A stretch of DNA of 64,000 bases from a virus. Location of the stretch: IMG/VR virus record IMGVR_UViG_3300024260_000006, positions 1-64,000 of that record. One strand, given 5' to 3'. The position numbers were made by a program, and so were the translations under genes. How positions within the stretch are numbered: position 1 is the first letter of the stretch; each line of letters begins with the position of its first letter. Shown one piece after another: positions 17,412 to 25,864 of the stretch. The notes beneath the pieces were generated by a model. It was not told the origin of the DNA and searched no databases. It was given only the letters and a program-made list of their open reading frames with translations.

Positions 17412-19433
17412 CTATTTTTTTCCTACATTTTGTGTTGATTTTATTTCACTAATTTCTGATCCTAATTCACAATAATCTGTTGTACAAAATCTATCAATCT
17501 CAGCTTCATTTCCTTTAACGCTTTTGAAATTCAATTTCTTGATCTTCTTAGTAATTGTATTATAATCATCTTCAGTTATATGTTCATATGGCATTTGTTT
17601 ATATGTAGTATTGTCTAATTTTGGTAAGAATGAAACACTCTTTAATTGATATTGAAAATAATTCAATGCTTGTTCAATTAGTGGTCCTTCAGTCTCCCTA
17701 TCAAATGTAATTGTACAACTTACTGAATTATCAGACCAATACTTCTGCATAAATGCCGCCAATGATAATTGCTCATACATCCCCACGTCATCTAACGTTC
17801 TTACTCCTTCACCAACATCAATTGGAATCTCAACTACAACTGTAGAATCTTCACTACCAAATGCAGGTTCAATAACATATCCAGCTCTCTTCAATGGTGT
17901 TAATAATTTGCTTGTATTTGATAATCTAATTCGACGTATATAAAATCTACTCTCTGGATAATGAATTCCTGGTGTTGCACCAGCTAATAATGAGATTGTA
18001 CCACTTGGTTTCACACTTGAAACTCTAATGCTTTTTGGTATTGCAAACCAATCAGAATATTTCTCATCCCACTCTTTAATTGCATTATATCCAACATCTA
18101 ACCATTTCTTTAATGTAGTTAATCCCTGATGTGATATAAATTGTGCCACTCCACTCACACTGCATCCAATTCTTCTATTTCTCAACATCACTCTATTTGT
18201 GTCAGACCATTGAGTTTTACCAAGAGTCACCGTCTTTGCATATAAATATGCATATTTAAGAGTAGTTAAAAAATCATCTAATGATTCATGTCTATCTGGA
18301 AATGTTTCAACCAAACAACATAATTCATACGATTCTAATACTTGCTCTGCACATGGATTTGTACCATCAGCTCGAAAGTCTTTGTTGTCTGGACCATTTG
18401 ACATTCTACCATATTTTCTTGCATTATCTAACCAAAATATCCCAGGCTCACCATTGTCACATATTCTATCAACAAACTGTGAATAATCAGTATCTACATT
18501 AGCAAATACTGAATTGTTTGATGTCCAACCATATTCTTCTCGTTCTGGATTCATTTCATAATTTTTTAAATTGATATATTCATCATTAGTAGCTTCACCA
18601 AATACAATCTCAGCACTTCTTCTCACGTTACCAGCTACAACACATGTTCCAATTAAATTCATAATATCAACAATCGTGGTAATCGTTATTGGATCATCAA
18701 TATTACCGTTCAATACTCTTCGAATGTCTTTGTGTACTTTTTTTAATGGTCCTGCACCACTACTCACTCCACCAAATCCTTTAATTAAAGCACCTTCAGC
18801 TCTAATTAATGAATAATCAAATTCAATTTCACCAGTACCCATGAAATAACTATCAAGTAATAATTTCAAACTTTCAACCCAACCTTCACGATCATCTGGA
18901 ACAACATATTTCTCTTTTAATGATGATACTCTAGGTGGTTTAATGATTATTTGTTCAGCACCTCTCACATCAAAACCAACACCAACTCCTAACATTGATG
19001 CATCCATCAAAAAACAAAATGGTTTTGACAAATCTTCTTTTAATGTTTTGGTTGAAACAAATGCACAATTATTTAATGCGGCATATAATCCACGTTCCTC
19101 TGTTATTGGTGTTCCCATTGCCCACAATCCACGACCTGGTGGTAAAAACTTCATAGTGAATATTCGTCTGTACATCTCTTGTGCTGATTTCTGTGCTCTC
19201 CATGCATTCCAACCCAAATTAGAATTTTCAATATGATTCTTTTGCATGGTGTAGGTTCCTTCAACCACACGTTGTACAGTTTCCCACCACACTTCATTTG
19301 TACCATCGTCTTTAATTCTTGAATAGGTTCTCATGTACACTAATTCACCAAGACCATCAAATCCAAATTCTGGATTTATTTTCTTATATCTTTCAACAAA
19401 TTGTTTTGATAATTTAAATGATTTTATATTCAT
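17412..19433 (-). CDS. class II (adenosylcobalamin) ribonucleoside-triphosphate reductase
   Basis: 673 residues. It resembles the monomeric Lactobacillus-type RTPR: NNCAFVSTKTL with the N-terminal redox Cys, FLMDASMLGVGVGFDV, and the active-site block NPCAEQVLESYELCCLVETFP with the thiyl Cys and Glu. The C-terminal shuttle pair is CTTDYC. No second subunit or gene 1-type radical protein is seen nearby. The enzyme needs the host's vitamin B12 and works on NTPs without oxygen, unlike T4 NrdAB. Confidence 0.92.
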   Translation of the reverse strand: MNIKSFKLSKQFVERYKKINPEFGFDGLGELVYMRTYSRIKDDGTNEVWWETVQRVVEGTYTMQKNHIENSNLGWNAWRAQKSAQEMYRRIFTMKFLPPGRGLWAMGTPITEERGLYAALNNCAFVSTKTLKEDLSKPFCFLMDASMLGVGVGFDVRGAEQIIIKPPRVSSLKEKYVVPDDREGWVESLKLLLDSYFMGTGEIEFDYSLIRAEGALIKGFGGVSSGAGPLKKVHKDIRRVLNGNIDDPITITTIVDIMNLIGTCVVAGNVRRSAEIVFGEATNDEYINLKNYEMNPEREEYGWTSNNSVFANVDTDYSQFVDRICDNGEPGIFWLDNARKYGRMSNGPDNKDFRADGTNPCAEQVLESYELCCLVETFPDRHESLDDFLTTLKYAYLYAKTVTLGKTQWSDTNRVMLRNRRIGCSVSGVAQFISHQGLTTLKKWLDVGYNAIKEWDEKYSDWFAIPKSIRVSSVKPSGTISLLAGATPGIHYPESRFYIRRIRLSNTSKLLTPLKRAGYVIEPAFGSEDSTVVVEIPIDVGEGVRTLDDVGMYEQLSLAAFMQKYWSDNSVSCTITFDRETEGPLIEQALNYFQYQLKSVSFLPKLDNTTYKQMPYEHITEDDYNTITKKIKKLNFKSVKGNEAEIDRFCTTDYCELGSEISEIKSTQNVGKK

Positions 19434-19438
19434 ATTCT

Positions 19439-20794
19439 TTAACTCCTAGTAGCTTTACCAAATATTTCTTTATGACGTTTTCCATGATAAGCTTTAGTTT
19501 CTGTTGGAGATAGCGTCTTTACTTCATTATATGCTTTTAATATTCGTATATAACCTTTATTGGTATCAATTTCAGCACTATATGACATCCCATCAGGCCC
19601 AAATCTATTCTTTATAACATGAAACCTTCCAGTATTTGCAATCTTATCTTCTTTATGTCGTGATAATGATAATACAAAATCTGCTGTCATTATCTTTTGA
19701 TATGATTCTGCAATTCTTTCAGCTTCAATTATGTCATCTTGTAATGCACTCTTATTTGCTTGTGATGCTGTCCACATAGGTACTTCTAATTCACCAGCAA
19801 TACCTCTCAAATCTTCATATATATTACCTAATGCATGTCTCATTTCAGTATTGGCTTGTGCATCTTTAATAATATCTGCATAATCGACTATTATAGCATC
19901 ACATCCAATTCCCATTGCTCTTAATTTTTTAGTATGTGCCAACAATGTATGTGCTGTTGGATACTTTGTTGGAAAATATTTAATCGTTAACTTACCTGGT
20001 ATTTTATTAACTATCGGGTGAATTTCATCTTCACGATATTTTAATTCTTGATAATTTATTCCACTCAATATACTATCAACTCGTTTACCAACATATATCT
20101 CATTTAATTCCATTGTGTAATACACCACATCCTTGCCTTCTTGTATCATATGAGCCGCCATTGCTTGTAATATCCAACTCTTACCAACTCCACTTGGTGC
20201 AACTATCACACCTAATTCACCAGCACTTAAACCACCATCCATAGCCTCATTAAAATGTGACCAGGGTGTTGGTATTGTATTTCTGTTTTCTTCATCATAT
20301 CTTTCTGTTATCATTGTTAAATATTCATGTCCTATGTTTCTCTCTGTTCCCGCATTTAATGCGTTATTTATTATTGTTCTTATTTTATCATAATCTTGTG
20401 ATGTGTTTTCCATCAATGATGCAGTCTCAACTATTGCACCTTTTAAATTTTGATTTTTAAAAAATTCAACTGATTTATCTTTTATAAAATCCAAATCTGT
20501 AGCATTGTAATTTTTATGTACATCTCGTAGCTTATCTATAATGTCACTTTTTATTATATCAGATACTTTATCTGTTTCCATTTCAATTTTAAATATATCA
20601 AATGTAATTGACTTTTGATATTTTTCAAAATATGTTTTCATTTTTTTAAATATCCATTTCAATGATTCAGCTTCTATTAATTTAACATCCAATATATCAT
20701 ATATCTGTTCTAAAAACGTTCTATCAAGCATCAGTGCAACAATTAATTTTATTTGGAAATTGTAACCATATTTTAAGTATTCTATATTTTTCAT
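19439..20794 (-). CDS. 41: replicative DNA helicase (gp41/DnaB-like)
   Basis: 451 residues. An N-terminal helical domain is followed by the RecA-type motor with GELGVIVAPSGVGKSWILQ (Walker A APSGVGKS near 198-205) and AIIVDYADII (Walker B). ELNEIYVGKRVDSILSG and TASQANKSAL fit the DnaB motifs H2 and H3. As gp41 does, it should unwind DNA ahead of the lagging-strand machinery. The gene overlaps rnh by 4 bases. A primase (gp61) was not found in this window. Confidence 0.92.
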   Translation of the reverse strand: MKNIEYLKYGYNFQIKLIVALMLDRTFLEQIYDILDVKLIEAESLKWIFKKMKTYFEKYQKSITFDIFKIEMETDKVSDIIKSDIIDKLRDVHKNYNATDLDFIKDKSVEFFKNQNLKGAIVETASLMENTSQDYDKIRTIINNALNAGTERNIGHEYLTMITERYDEENRNTIPTPWSHFNEAMDGGLSAGELGVIVAPSGVGKSWILQAMAAHMIQEGKDVVYYTMELNEIYVGKRVDSILSGINYQELKYREDEIHPIVNKIPGKLTIKYFPTKYPTAHTLLAHTKKLRAMGIGCDAIIVDYADIIKDAQANTEMRHALGNIYEDLRGIAGELEVPMWTASQANKSALQDDIIEAERIAESYQKIMTADFVLSLSRHKEDKIANTGRFHVIKNRFGPDGMSYSAEIDTNKGYIRILKAYNEVKTLSPTETKAYHGKRHKEIFGKATRS

Positions 20795-21795
20795 GTTATA
20801 TTTTTATTATGATCACATGCATTAAAATGTAATATATTAAATGATCTAATAAATGATTCAAAATTCTTTATATTTGATGATAGATTATCTTGTAAGAATG
20901 TAACTTGCAATTTATATTTTATCAATTCTGGTATATCTCCATTCACTATGTTTGTTATTTTCAATTTATTTCTATTATTCACTGGTGGGTTTTTTAGTTG
21001 CATTAATATATAATTTCTTTTTAATATATCAATATTATTAATCACATTATCATGTATTTTTAATTTAGAATCTACACTACATTCTTTTGCATATTTGAAA
21101 AACTCTTTCATATCCATAACATCACTCGTAAATAACTCTGGAAAATACTTCTTCACTGTCTTTGACCCTGCACCTTTTATACCAGATATGTTGTCACTAT
21201 TATCACCAATTAATGTTTTCAATACAATAAAGTTATCTGGAATAATACCAAATTCATCATTTACTTCAGTTTTAGTAACTAATATATTTTTAGTTGGGCT
21301 CCACACTATAACGTTATCATTGATTAATTGATAGAAATCTTTGTCTGTAGACATTATTGTTGTTTTATTTTTATCATGAGATAGAGTATTCACTATATAT
21401 GCTATCGTGTCATCAGCTTCAATACCATCTATTGATATTATGTTTAATGGTAACACTTCCAGATATGTAATTAAATGTCTCAATTCATTTATGATTTGTT
21501 GTTCTTCTGATACGCCCGTGCTGAACTGTTTATGTCGATTGTAACTATGTTTATTACGTCTATTCATCTTATATTCTGGATATATTTTACGTCTATATTT
21601 AGACCCATCTTTTCCATCAAATACAATGATACATCTACTTGGATTGATTATATTTATCGCTTTACGTAATGAATATAAAAATCCAACAATACCACCAACA
21701 TGCTCACCAATTGAATTAACTGAGCTATTGACTGCAAATACTCTCTTGAAGGTGTTGAATCCGTCTACAATTAAGATATTATCATTAGCATTCAT
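20791..21795 (-). CDS. rnh: 5'-3' exonuclease / RNase H (FEN family)
   Basis: 334 residues, close to T4 Rnh (305). Metal-binding motifs in order: ILIVDGFNTFKRVF, IIVFDGKDGSKYRRKIYPEYK, IDGIEADDTIAYI, MSTDKDFYQLI and the helix-hairpin-helix LIGDNSDNISGIKGAGSKTV. It should remove RNA primers and 5' flaps. Its neighbours gp41 and uvsX agree with a replication operon. Confidence 0.92.
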   Translation of the reverse strand: MNANDNILIVDGFNTFKRVFAVNSSVNSIGEHVGGIVGFLYSLRKAINIINPSRCIIVFDGKDGSKYRRKIYPEYKMNRRNKHSYNRHKQFSTGVSEEQQIINELRHLITYLEVLPLNIISIDGIEADDTIAYIVNTLSHDKNKTTIMSTDKDFYQLINDNVIVWSPTKNILVTKTEVNDEFGIIPDNFIVLKTLIGDNSDNISGIKGAGSKTVKKYFPELFTSDVMDMKEFFKYAKECSVDSKLKIHDNVINNIDILKRNYILMQLKNPPVNNRNKLKITNIVNGDIPELIKYKLQVTFLQDNLSSNIKNFESFIRSFNILHFNACDHNKNIT

Positions 21796-21802
21796 TCATT
21801 AC

Positions 21803-22903
21803 TCATTCATCTACTACGTTAATATTATCTAAATTACGATCTTCACGTTTTTTGTATGTTAATATTAAATCATCACATATAATATCATACACATGACTTT
21901 TCAATACAGGATCTTTAAGTTTATTTTCCCAATCTTTTGCTTGAAATTTAATGTCTTCTTTTGTAGTTGGATGTGTAATTGTGTACCAAGACCCACCTGA
22001 TTTTACTAACTTTCGAATCTTCAAAAATTGCAACCATCCGTTAATATCATCAATCCCACGATCAAAATATATCAATATAGTAGTTTCTCGTAATGGGGGT
22101 CCTATTCTATTTTTATGAATTTTAGCCTTCGCTTGAATTCCAATTATATCACCTTTTGGGTTTTTGATTTTTAATGATTTTGTTAATCTAACAATAACTG
22201 ATGCATGAAATCCTAATGCTTTACCACCTGATGTTATGTATTTGTCACCAAATGATACACCAAGATTAATTCGTAATTGTGATGTGAATATTAAGCATAT
22301 TTTTTGTTTGGCAATCATTTGTGTTAATTTTCTCATAGCTTTTGAAATAATAATAGCTTTTGCAGTTGCCCAACCAGCTTGATCAAAATCAGCTTCCATT
22401 TCAACTTTACTTGATGCGGCTGATATAGAATCAACCACTATCACAACTTTTCTGTCTCGATCTGATGATCTTATTCTTGTTACTAATGCTTCAATTGAAC
22501 TGAAAATATCTTCAACCGTATCAAAACTCAAATATAACATTTGACTGTTATCCACTCCAATAGCAGTTAAAAACTCTTGAGATGCCGCAGATTCAGTATC
22601 TATGTATATACCAATTCCATCCTGCTTCTGTACTTCAGCAATTACATGTGAACATATTAATGATTTTCCTGATGCTTCTAACCCTTGAAACTCTACTATT
22701 TTACCGTATGGTAATCCACCATTTTTTCTATTTGAAATTATTAAATCTAAAATTGATGATCCTGTTGAAACGAAATCAACTACATCAGTAGGTGATCCTT
22801 TTGCGTCATCTAAAAAGAACGCCACTTTGTCGTTATCTTTAAATTGTTTGTTTAAATCATTGGCTAAGACTCCAGCCAATGTGTCCGTATTAGTTTTTGA
22901 CAT
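21803..22903 (-). CDS. uvsX: RecA-like recombinase (UvsX)
   Basis: 366 residues. Walker A GLEASGKSLICSHVIAE is at about 69-85; GIYIDTESAASQEFL, VVIVDSISA (Walker B) and IFTSQLRINLGVSFGDKYITSGGKAL give the rest of the RecA core including the L2 region. It carries out strand exchange in recombination-dependent replication. It follows the gene 32 terminator-like hairpin and has its own AT-rich leader with TATAAATA at 22922-22929. Confidence 0.94.
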   Translation of the reverse strand: MSKTNTDTLAGVLANDLNKQFKDNDKVAFFLDDAKGSPTDVVDFVSTGSSILDLIISNRKNGGLPYGKIVEFQGLEASGKSLICSHVIAEVQKQDGIGIYIDTESAASQEFLTAIGVDNSQMLYLSFDTVEDIFSSIEALVTRIRSSDRDRKVVIVVDSISAASSKVEMEADFDQAGWATAKAIIISKAMRKLTQMIAKQKICLIFTSQLRINLGVSFGDKYITSGGKALGFHASVIVRLTKSLKIKNPKGDIIGIQAKAKIHKNRIGPPLRETTILIYFDRGIDDINGWLQFLKIRKLVKSGGSWYTITHPTTKEDIKFQAKDWENKLKDPVLKSHVYDIICDDLILTYKKREDRNLDNINVVDE

Positions 22904-22940
22904 ATACAGCTCCTGATTATATATTTATAAATTGTTGTAA

Positions 22941-22965
22941 AATATGCCCCCAAAGGGGGCATATT
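22941..22965 (-). terminator. stem-loop terminator after gene 32
   Basis: Perfect 11-base arms AATATGCCCCC and GGGGGCATATT with a 3-base loop, followed on the minus strand by TTTAC. It lies 33 bases after the gene 32 stop. Its strong GC core in an AT-rich genome makes it a convincing factor-independent terminator or mRNA 3' stabiliser. Confidence 0.8.
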
Positions 22966-22998
22966 CGTTTACATAACTACGAGGTTATAGTGTGAACC

Positions 22999-23799
22999 TT
23001 ATTTTGATCCGAACGCTTGTTCAAACGCATCACCAACTTCTGTTGGATCGGTTGTTGCTTGTGCAGGTTGTGTAGTTTCAACATCACCAGCAGGTTCTGC
23101 ATGTGATTCCGTACTCTCACCATTTGATCCATTAGAATCATCATCTTCTGGAGATATTAGATTCTTAAATAATCTATCTAACTCATCATATGAAGGTTCC
23201 TCATACACATCATTAATATCAAGCTGATCTTCTAATAATGATTTAGTTACCGTTGCATCCTCATGTAATGGTGACACTCTAGGACTAACTCTAATTAGTA
23301 CTTTCCCATATTGATTGTTTGCTTGTTGTGGTGTTTGCTTTTCAATGTTAATATCACGACCTTCTTCAATTCGTGTAATATCACCATATTCAGGATCAGC
23401 AATAGTACCTAACAATTCTGTATATACTGTTTTACCAAATCCCCAAAATTTGACACCTTCATCTTCTTTTCCTCTTTCGACGATTGGTAAAAATGTTCTC
23501 ATTTTAGGTTCAAGCTTTCTTCCCTCAACAAAATCTTGCTTTTCTCCAGTAGCTTTTAGTTTATCAGCATACTCTTGAATCGGATCAGGTCTACCATACG
23601 ATACTGGTGAAAGATGTGTTTTGTTATCACCTAAATTATAATGAAAATATAATTCAAGAAATGGGTTATCCTTATTGAATTTATAAGGTACTATTCTAAC
23701 AGTTGATTTTCCAGTAGGTTTCCAAATGTTCTTTGCTGTGCTCGTAACGTTTTGTAATTTTTGTAACTTTTTAATTGCGGCATTTACATCCATAATCAT
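22999..23799 (-). CDS. 32: single-stranded DNA-binding protein (gp32-like)
   Basis: 266 residues (T4 gp32 301). N-terminal MDVNAAIKKLQKLQ resembles the self-association domain; the core includes VRIVPYKFNKDNPFLELYFHYNLG and FLPIVERGKEDEGVKFWGFGKTVY as in marine gp32 proteins. The tail from about 215 on is acidic and Ser/Thr-rich, the protein-contact tail. There is no Cys in the protein, so the zinc finger of T4 gp32 is missing. It has its own promoter-like leader and terminator. Confidence 0.85.
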   Translation of the reverse strand: MIMDVNAAIKKLQKLQNVTSTAKNIWKPTGKSTVRIVPYKFNKDNPFLELYFHYNLGDNKTHLSPVSYGRPDPIQEYADKLKATGEKQDFVEGRKLEPKMRTFLPIVERGKEDEGVKFWGFGKTVYTELLGTIADPEYGDITRIEEGRDINIEKQTPQQANNQYGKVLIRVSPRVSPLHEDATVTKSLLEDQLDINDVYEEPSYDELDRLFKNLISPEDDDSNGSNGESTESHAEPAGDVETTQPAQATTDPTEVGDAFEQAFGSK

Positions 23800-23867
23800 A
23801 ACTCCTATTGTTATTATTTTTTATTTTATTATTTATTGTTTATTGACACTACACTTAATTCGTAGTG

Positions 23868-23928
23868 TATATATAAATATAGGGTAAAAGTCGCAAGTCA
23901 ACAACTTTTCTTCATTTATTTTCATTTT
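23868..23928. repeat. 61-base dispersed repeat, copy 2
   Basis: Near-identical to 2863-2923 (2 mismatches in 61). It lies between gene 32 and the preceding Cys-rich gene and includes the promoter-like element and that gene's last codons. Confidence 0.8.
23876..23904 (-). promoter_or_regulatory. promoter-like element TTGTTG-N17-TATATT upstream of gene 32
   Basis: Minus-strand TTGTTG (23899-23904) and TATATT (23876-23881) at 17-base spacing, within the 61-base repeat and about 77 bases upstream of the gene 32 ATG. Downstream, TGTAGTGTCAA and the partly complementary ACACTACG could form a small leader hairpin. Confidence 0.5.
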
Positions 23929-24307
23929 CTTTTTCATCCCACTTTTCTTCTGGACATTCAGCTGTGATGTAATGCACTTTGATTGCCATGAAACATCCAC
24001 AATGAATACATCTACCATCTTTCTTTCCAGTATCGGGATTGGTTTCATCAAATACTAAAAATGGACATGTTTTACATATCTCCCATCTTCGATTGGACTC
24101 ATCAATTGATTGTGGTGCATTTTTTAATTTAACTCGTGACTTTATCTCTTTCCAACTCTGAATAGCAAATGATCGTGCCATATTGAACCGTGACGGGAAC
24201 TTCTTGACATTCTCTTCATCTACTACACTTTCAATGTTTGAAACCTCTACCAATTCAGATTCAGTTAATTCACCCTCATCTACGGGTGTTATATCAAACT
24301 TCTTCAT
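23912..24307 (-). CDS. Cys-rich phage protein (probable zinc binding)
   Basis: 131 residues. The C-terminal half carries WEICKTCPFLVF, GRCIHCGCFMAIKV and AECPEEKW, six or seven cysteines in a CxxC...CxxCxC...C pattern that I recognise from unnamed phage proteins with likely zinc binding. The N-terminal half is acidic. It overlaps or touches the next gene's stop (24308). Confidence 0.65.
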   Translation of the reverse strand: MKKFDITPVDEGELTESELVEVSNIESVVDEENVKKFPSRFNMARSFAIQSWKEIKSRVKLKNAPQSIDESNRRWEICKTCPFLVFDETNPDTGKKDGRCIHCGCFMAIKVHYITAECPEEKWDEKENENK

Positions 24308-25081
24308 TTAAATTACAACTTTTGTTAATTTACCTGTAGTATCTCTCATATAATGAGTTTGTTGTAGTTTTTTTATATATTCACTATCTGCATATACTTT
24401 AACATTTTTACCATTTTCAACCATATAATAAAATGATGTATTTATAGTTTTAACATGTGGTATGGTAACACCTGTAGATGCTGTATTGGTAACATTCGCT
24501 CTTTGTTTTAACATCTGTATGACTTTATCAACATCTATTAAATTCTTCAAATGTGTATTTTCAGATTGCCATGTAGTATACTCTTTCTTAAATGCTTTCA
24601 ATGTGACATCTGTTATATTTTTAGGTGGTACTGGTGGTTTAGTCTTAGGTCTGTTTTTCAACATATCATCAACATTTCGCATATTCTCCATATGTGAATT
24701 ATCTGATACCCATTTTTTATATTCTTTCTTGAACTTATCAACTTCAGTTGATTTTGCATCCATTAGTGGTAATATTGGTGGTTTTGTAATTGGACCTATA
24801 TGTGATGGTACATCAGCACCTTCTAACCAACTATGTAATGTATCGAAGTCTCTATATCCACATAGAAATCTATCAGATTCTACATCAACAAATAGTGGTG
24901 TTCCACATTTAATATCAAGTTCTTTTTTTATTTCAGCAAATGCTTTTTTATTTTTTATATCTGCAACGTCTAATTTTGTAACGTTGTAACCTTCTTTATT
25001 CAATTTTTCAATATGTGGTTCTGCTTTTTTGCAATATGCACATCCTATAGAAAAAAAGAAATAAATCTCTTTTTTATTCAT
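24308..25081 (-). CDS. thioredoxin/glutaredoxin-fold protein with a duplicated C-terminal module
   Basis: 257 residues. Residues 5-90 are a thioredoxin-like domain with redox motif CAYC at 14-17, cis-Pro in CGTPLFVD and a third Cys in RFLCGYRDF. Residues 101-145 and 149-194 are two copies of a segment (PP-x-P...KFKKEYKKW-S-N-H and PPVPP...AFKKEYTTW-S-N-H). The protein could reduce a partner such as the ribonucleotide reductase. The tandem segments may be a binding module. Confidence 0.75.
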   Translation of the reverse strand: MNKKEIYFFFSIGCAYCKKAEPHIEKLNKEGYNVTKLDVADIKNKKAFAEIKKELDIKCGTPLFVDVESDRFLCGYRDFDTLHSWLEGADVPSHIGPITKPPILPLMDAKSTEVDKFKKEYKKWVSDNSHMENMRNVDDMLKNRPKTKPPVPPKNITDVTLKAFKKEYTTWQSENTHLKNLIDVDKVIQMLKQRANVTNTASTGVTIPHVKTINTSFYYMVENGKNVKVYADSEYIKKLQQTHYMRDTTGKLTKVVI

Positions 25082-25098
25082 ATATCCCTCTTATTTAA

Positions 25099-25539
25099 TT
25101 AATCGATTACATTGACTACTTTATACAGTTTCGTGTTTATTTTTTGAAGTTCATTATTATTGCTCACAATGACCATATCTTGAAAGTTTTCCCACGGCAC
25201 TTCAAATGACGTATCAAGCACACCATTATTGAAGTTTTTAATAAGTTCATTCAGACTATTAATTGTATATATAGTTCTGGTATGTTTTTTTCTATGCACT
25301 GTTATTGTATTCGGTATTTGTGAAAAATCCATACTCTCAGCTATCTCAATATTATATGTACATATGAACTCTTGAATATTATCAGTGTTCTGTAGTATAT
25401 ATATTTTACCAGTTGGTATTTTATATATGTCTTGTATTTTATCTACAACTCGTAGTAAACTTATCCTATCTGTAAATGTACACAATAGTTGCGTTTTCAC
25501 ATACGCTGTAGTTGTGTTGTTATTATCAGTCTTTATCAT
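25099..25539 (-). CDS. hypothetical protein
   Basis: 146 residues with alternating hydrophobic strands and an N-terminal run of Thr/Asn. No motif recognised. It overlaps the end of the preceding gene by 14 bases and lies between that charged-tail gene (25526-25864) and the thioredoxin-like gene. Confidence 0.55.
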   Translation of the reverse strand: MIKTDNNNTTTAYVKTQLLCTFTDRISLLRVVDKIQDIYKIPTGKIYILQNTDNIQEFICTYNIEIAESMDFSQIPNTITVHRKKHTRTIYTINSLNELIKNFNNGVLDTSFEVPWENFQDMVIVSNNNELQKINTKLYKVVNVID

Positions 25540-25864
25540 TTAATTTCTCATCTCTTTCATCGTCTTTCTTTTCATCTTCATCATCCTCTTTCTTTTCTTT
25601 TTTATCATCAATTTTTTGTTGCTTTTGTAAATCCTTAGCAACATCCCCAGTTAGATCAACTTCATATATCGTTTCAACTGGACCATCTTTTATATTTTTA
25701 ATATATTGTCGTATGAATGTCTCATCAACGTTCCATTCAATTAATATCTCTCGTAATACCTTGAGATGTGCTTTATCATTTAAATCTGGCATTCCATTAT
25801 CAACTCTCATTGATAATTCTAGTAATACATCATCTATGAATGTACTTTTATTTATATCTCTCAT
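25526..25864 (-). CDS. hypothetical protein with charged C-terminal tail
   Basis: 112 residues. Residues 1-80 look like a small folded domain (FIDDVLLELSMRV, LKVLREILIEWNVDETFIRQYI). The last 30 residues are almost only Asp, Glu and Lys. It overlaps the family A polymerase-like gene by 17 bases, so the two are probably translated together. Confidence 0.6.
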   Translation of the reverse strand: MRDINKSTFIDDVLLELSMRVDNGMPDLNDKAHLKVLREILIEWNVDETFIRQYIKNIKDGPVETIYEVDLTGDVAKDLQKQQKIDDKKEKKEDDEDEKKDDERDEKLNDKD

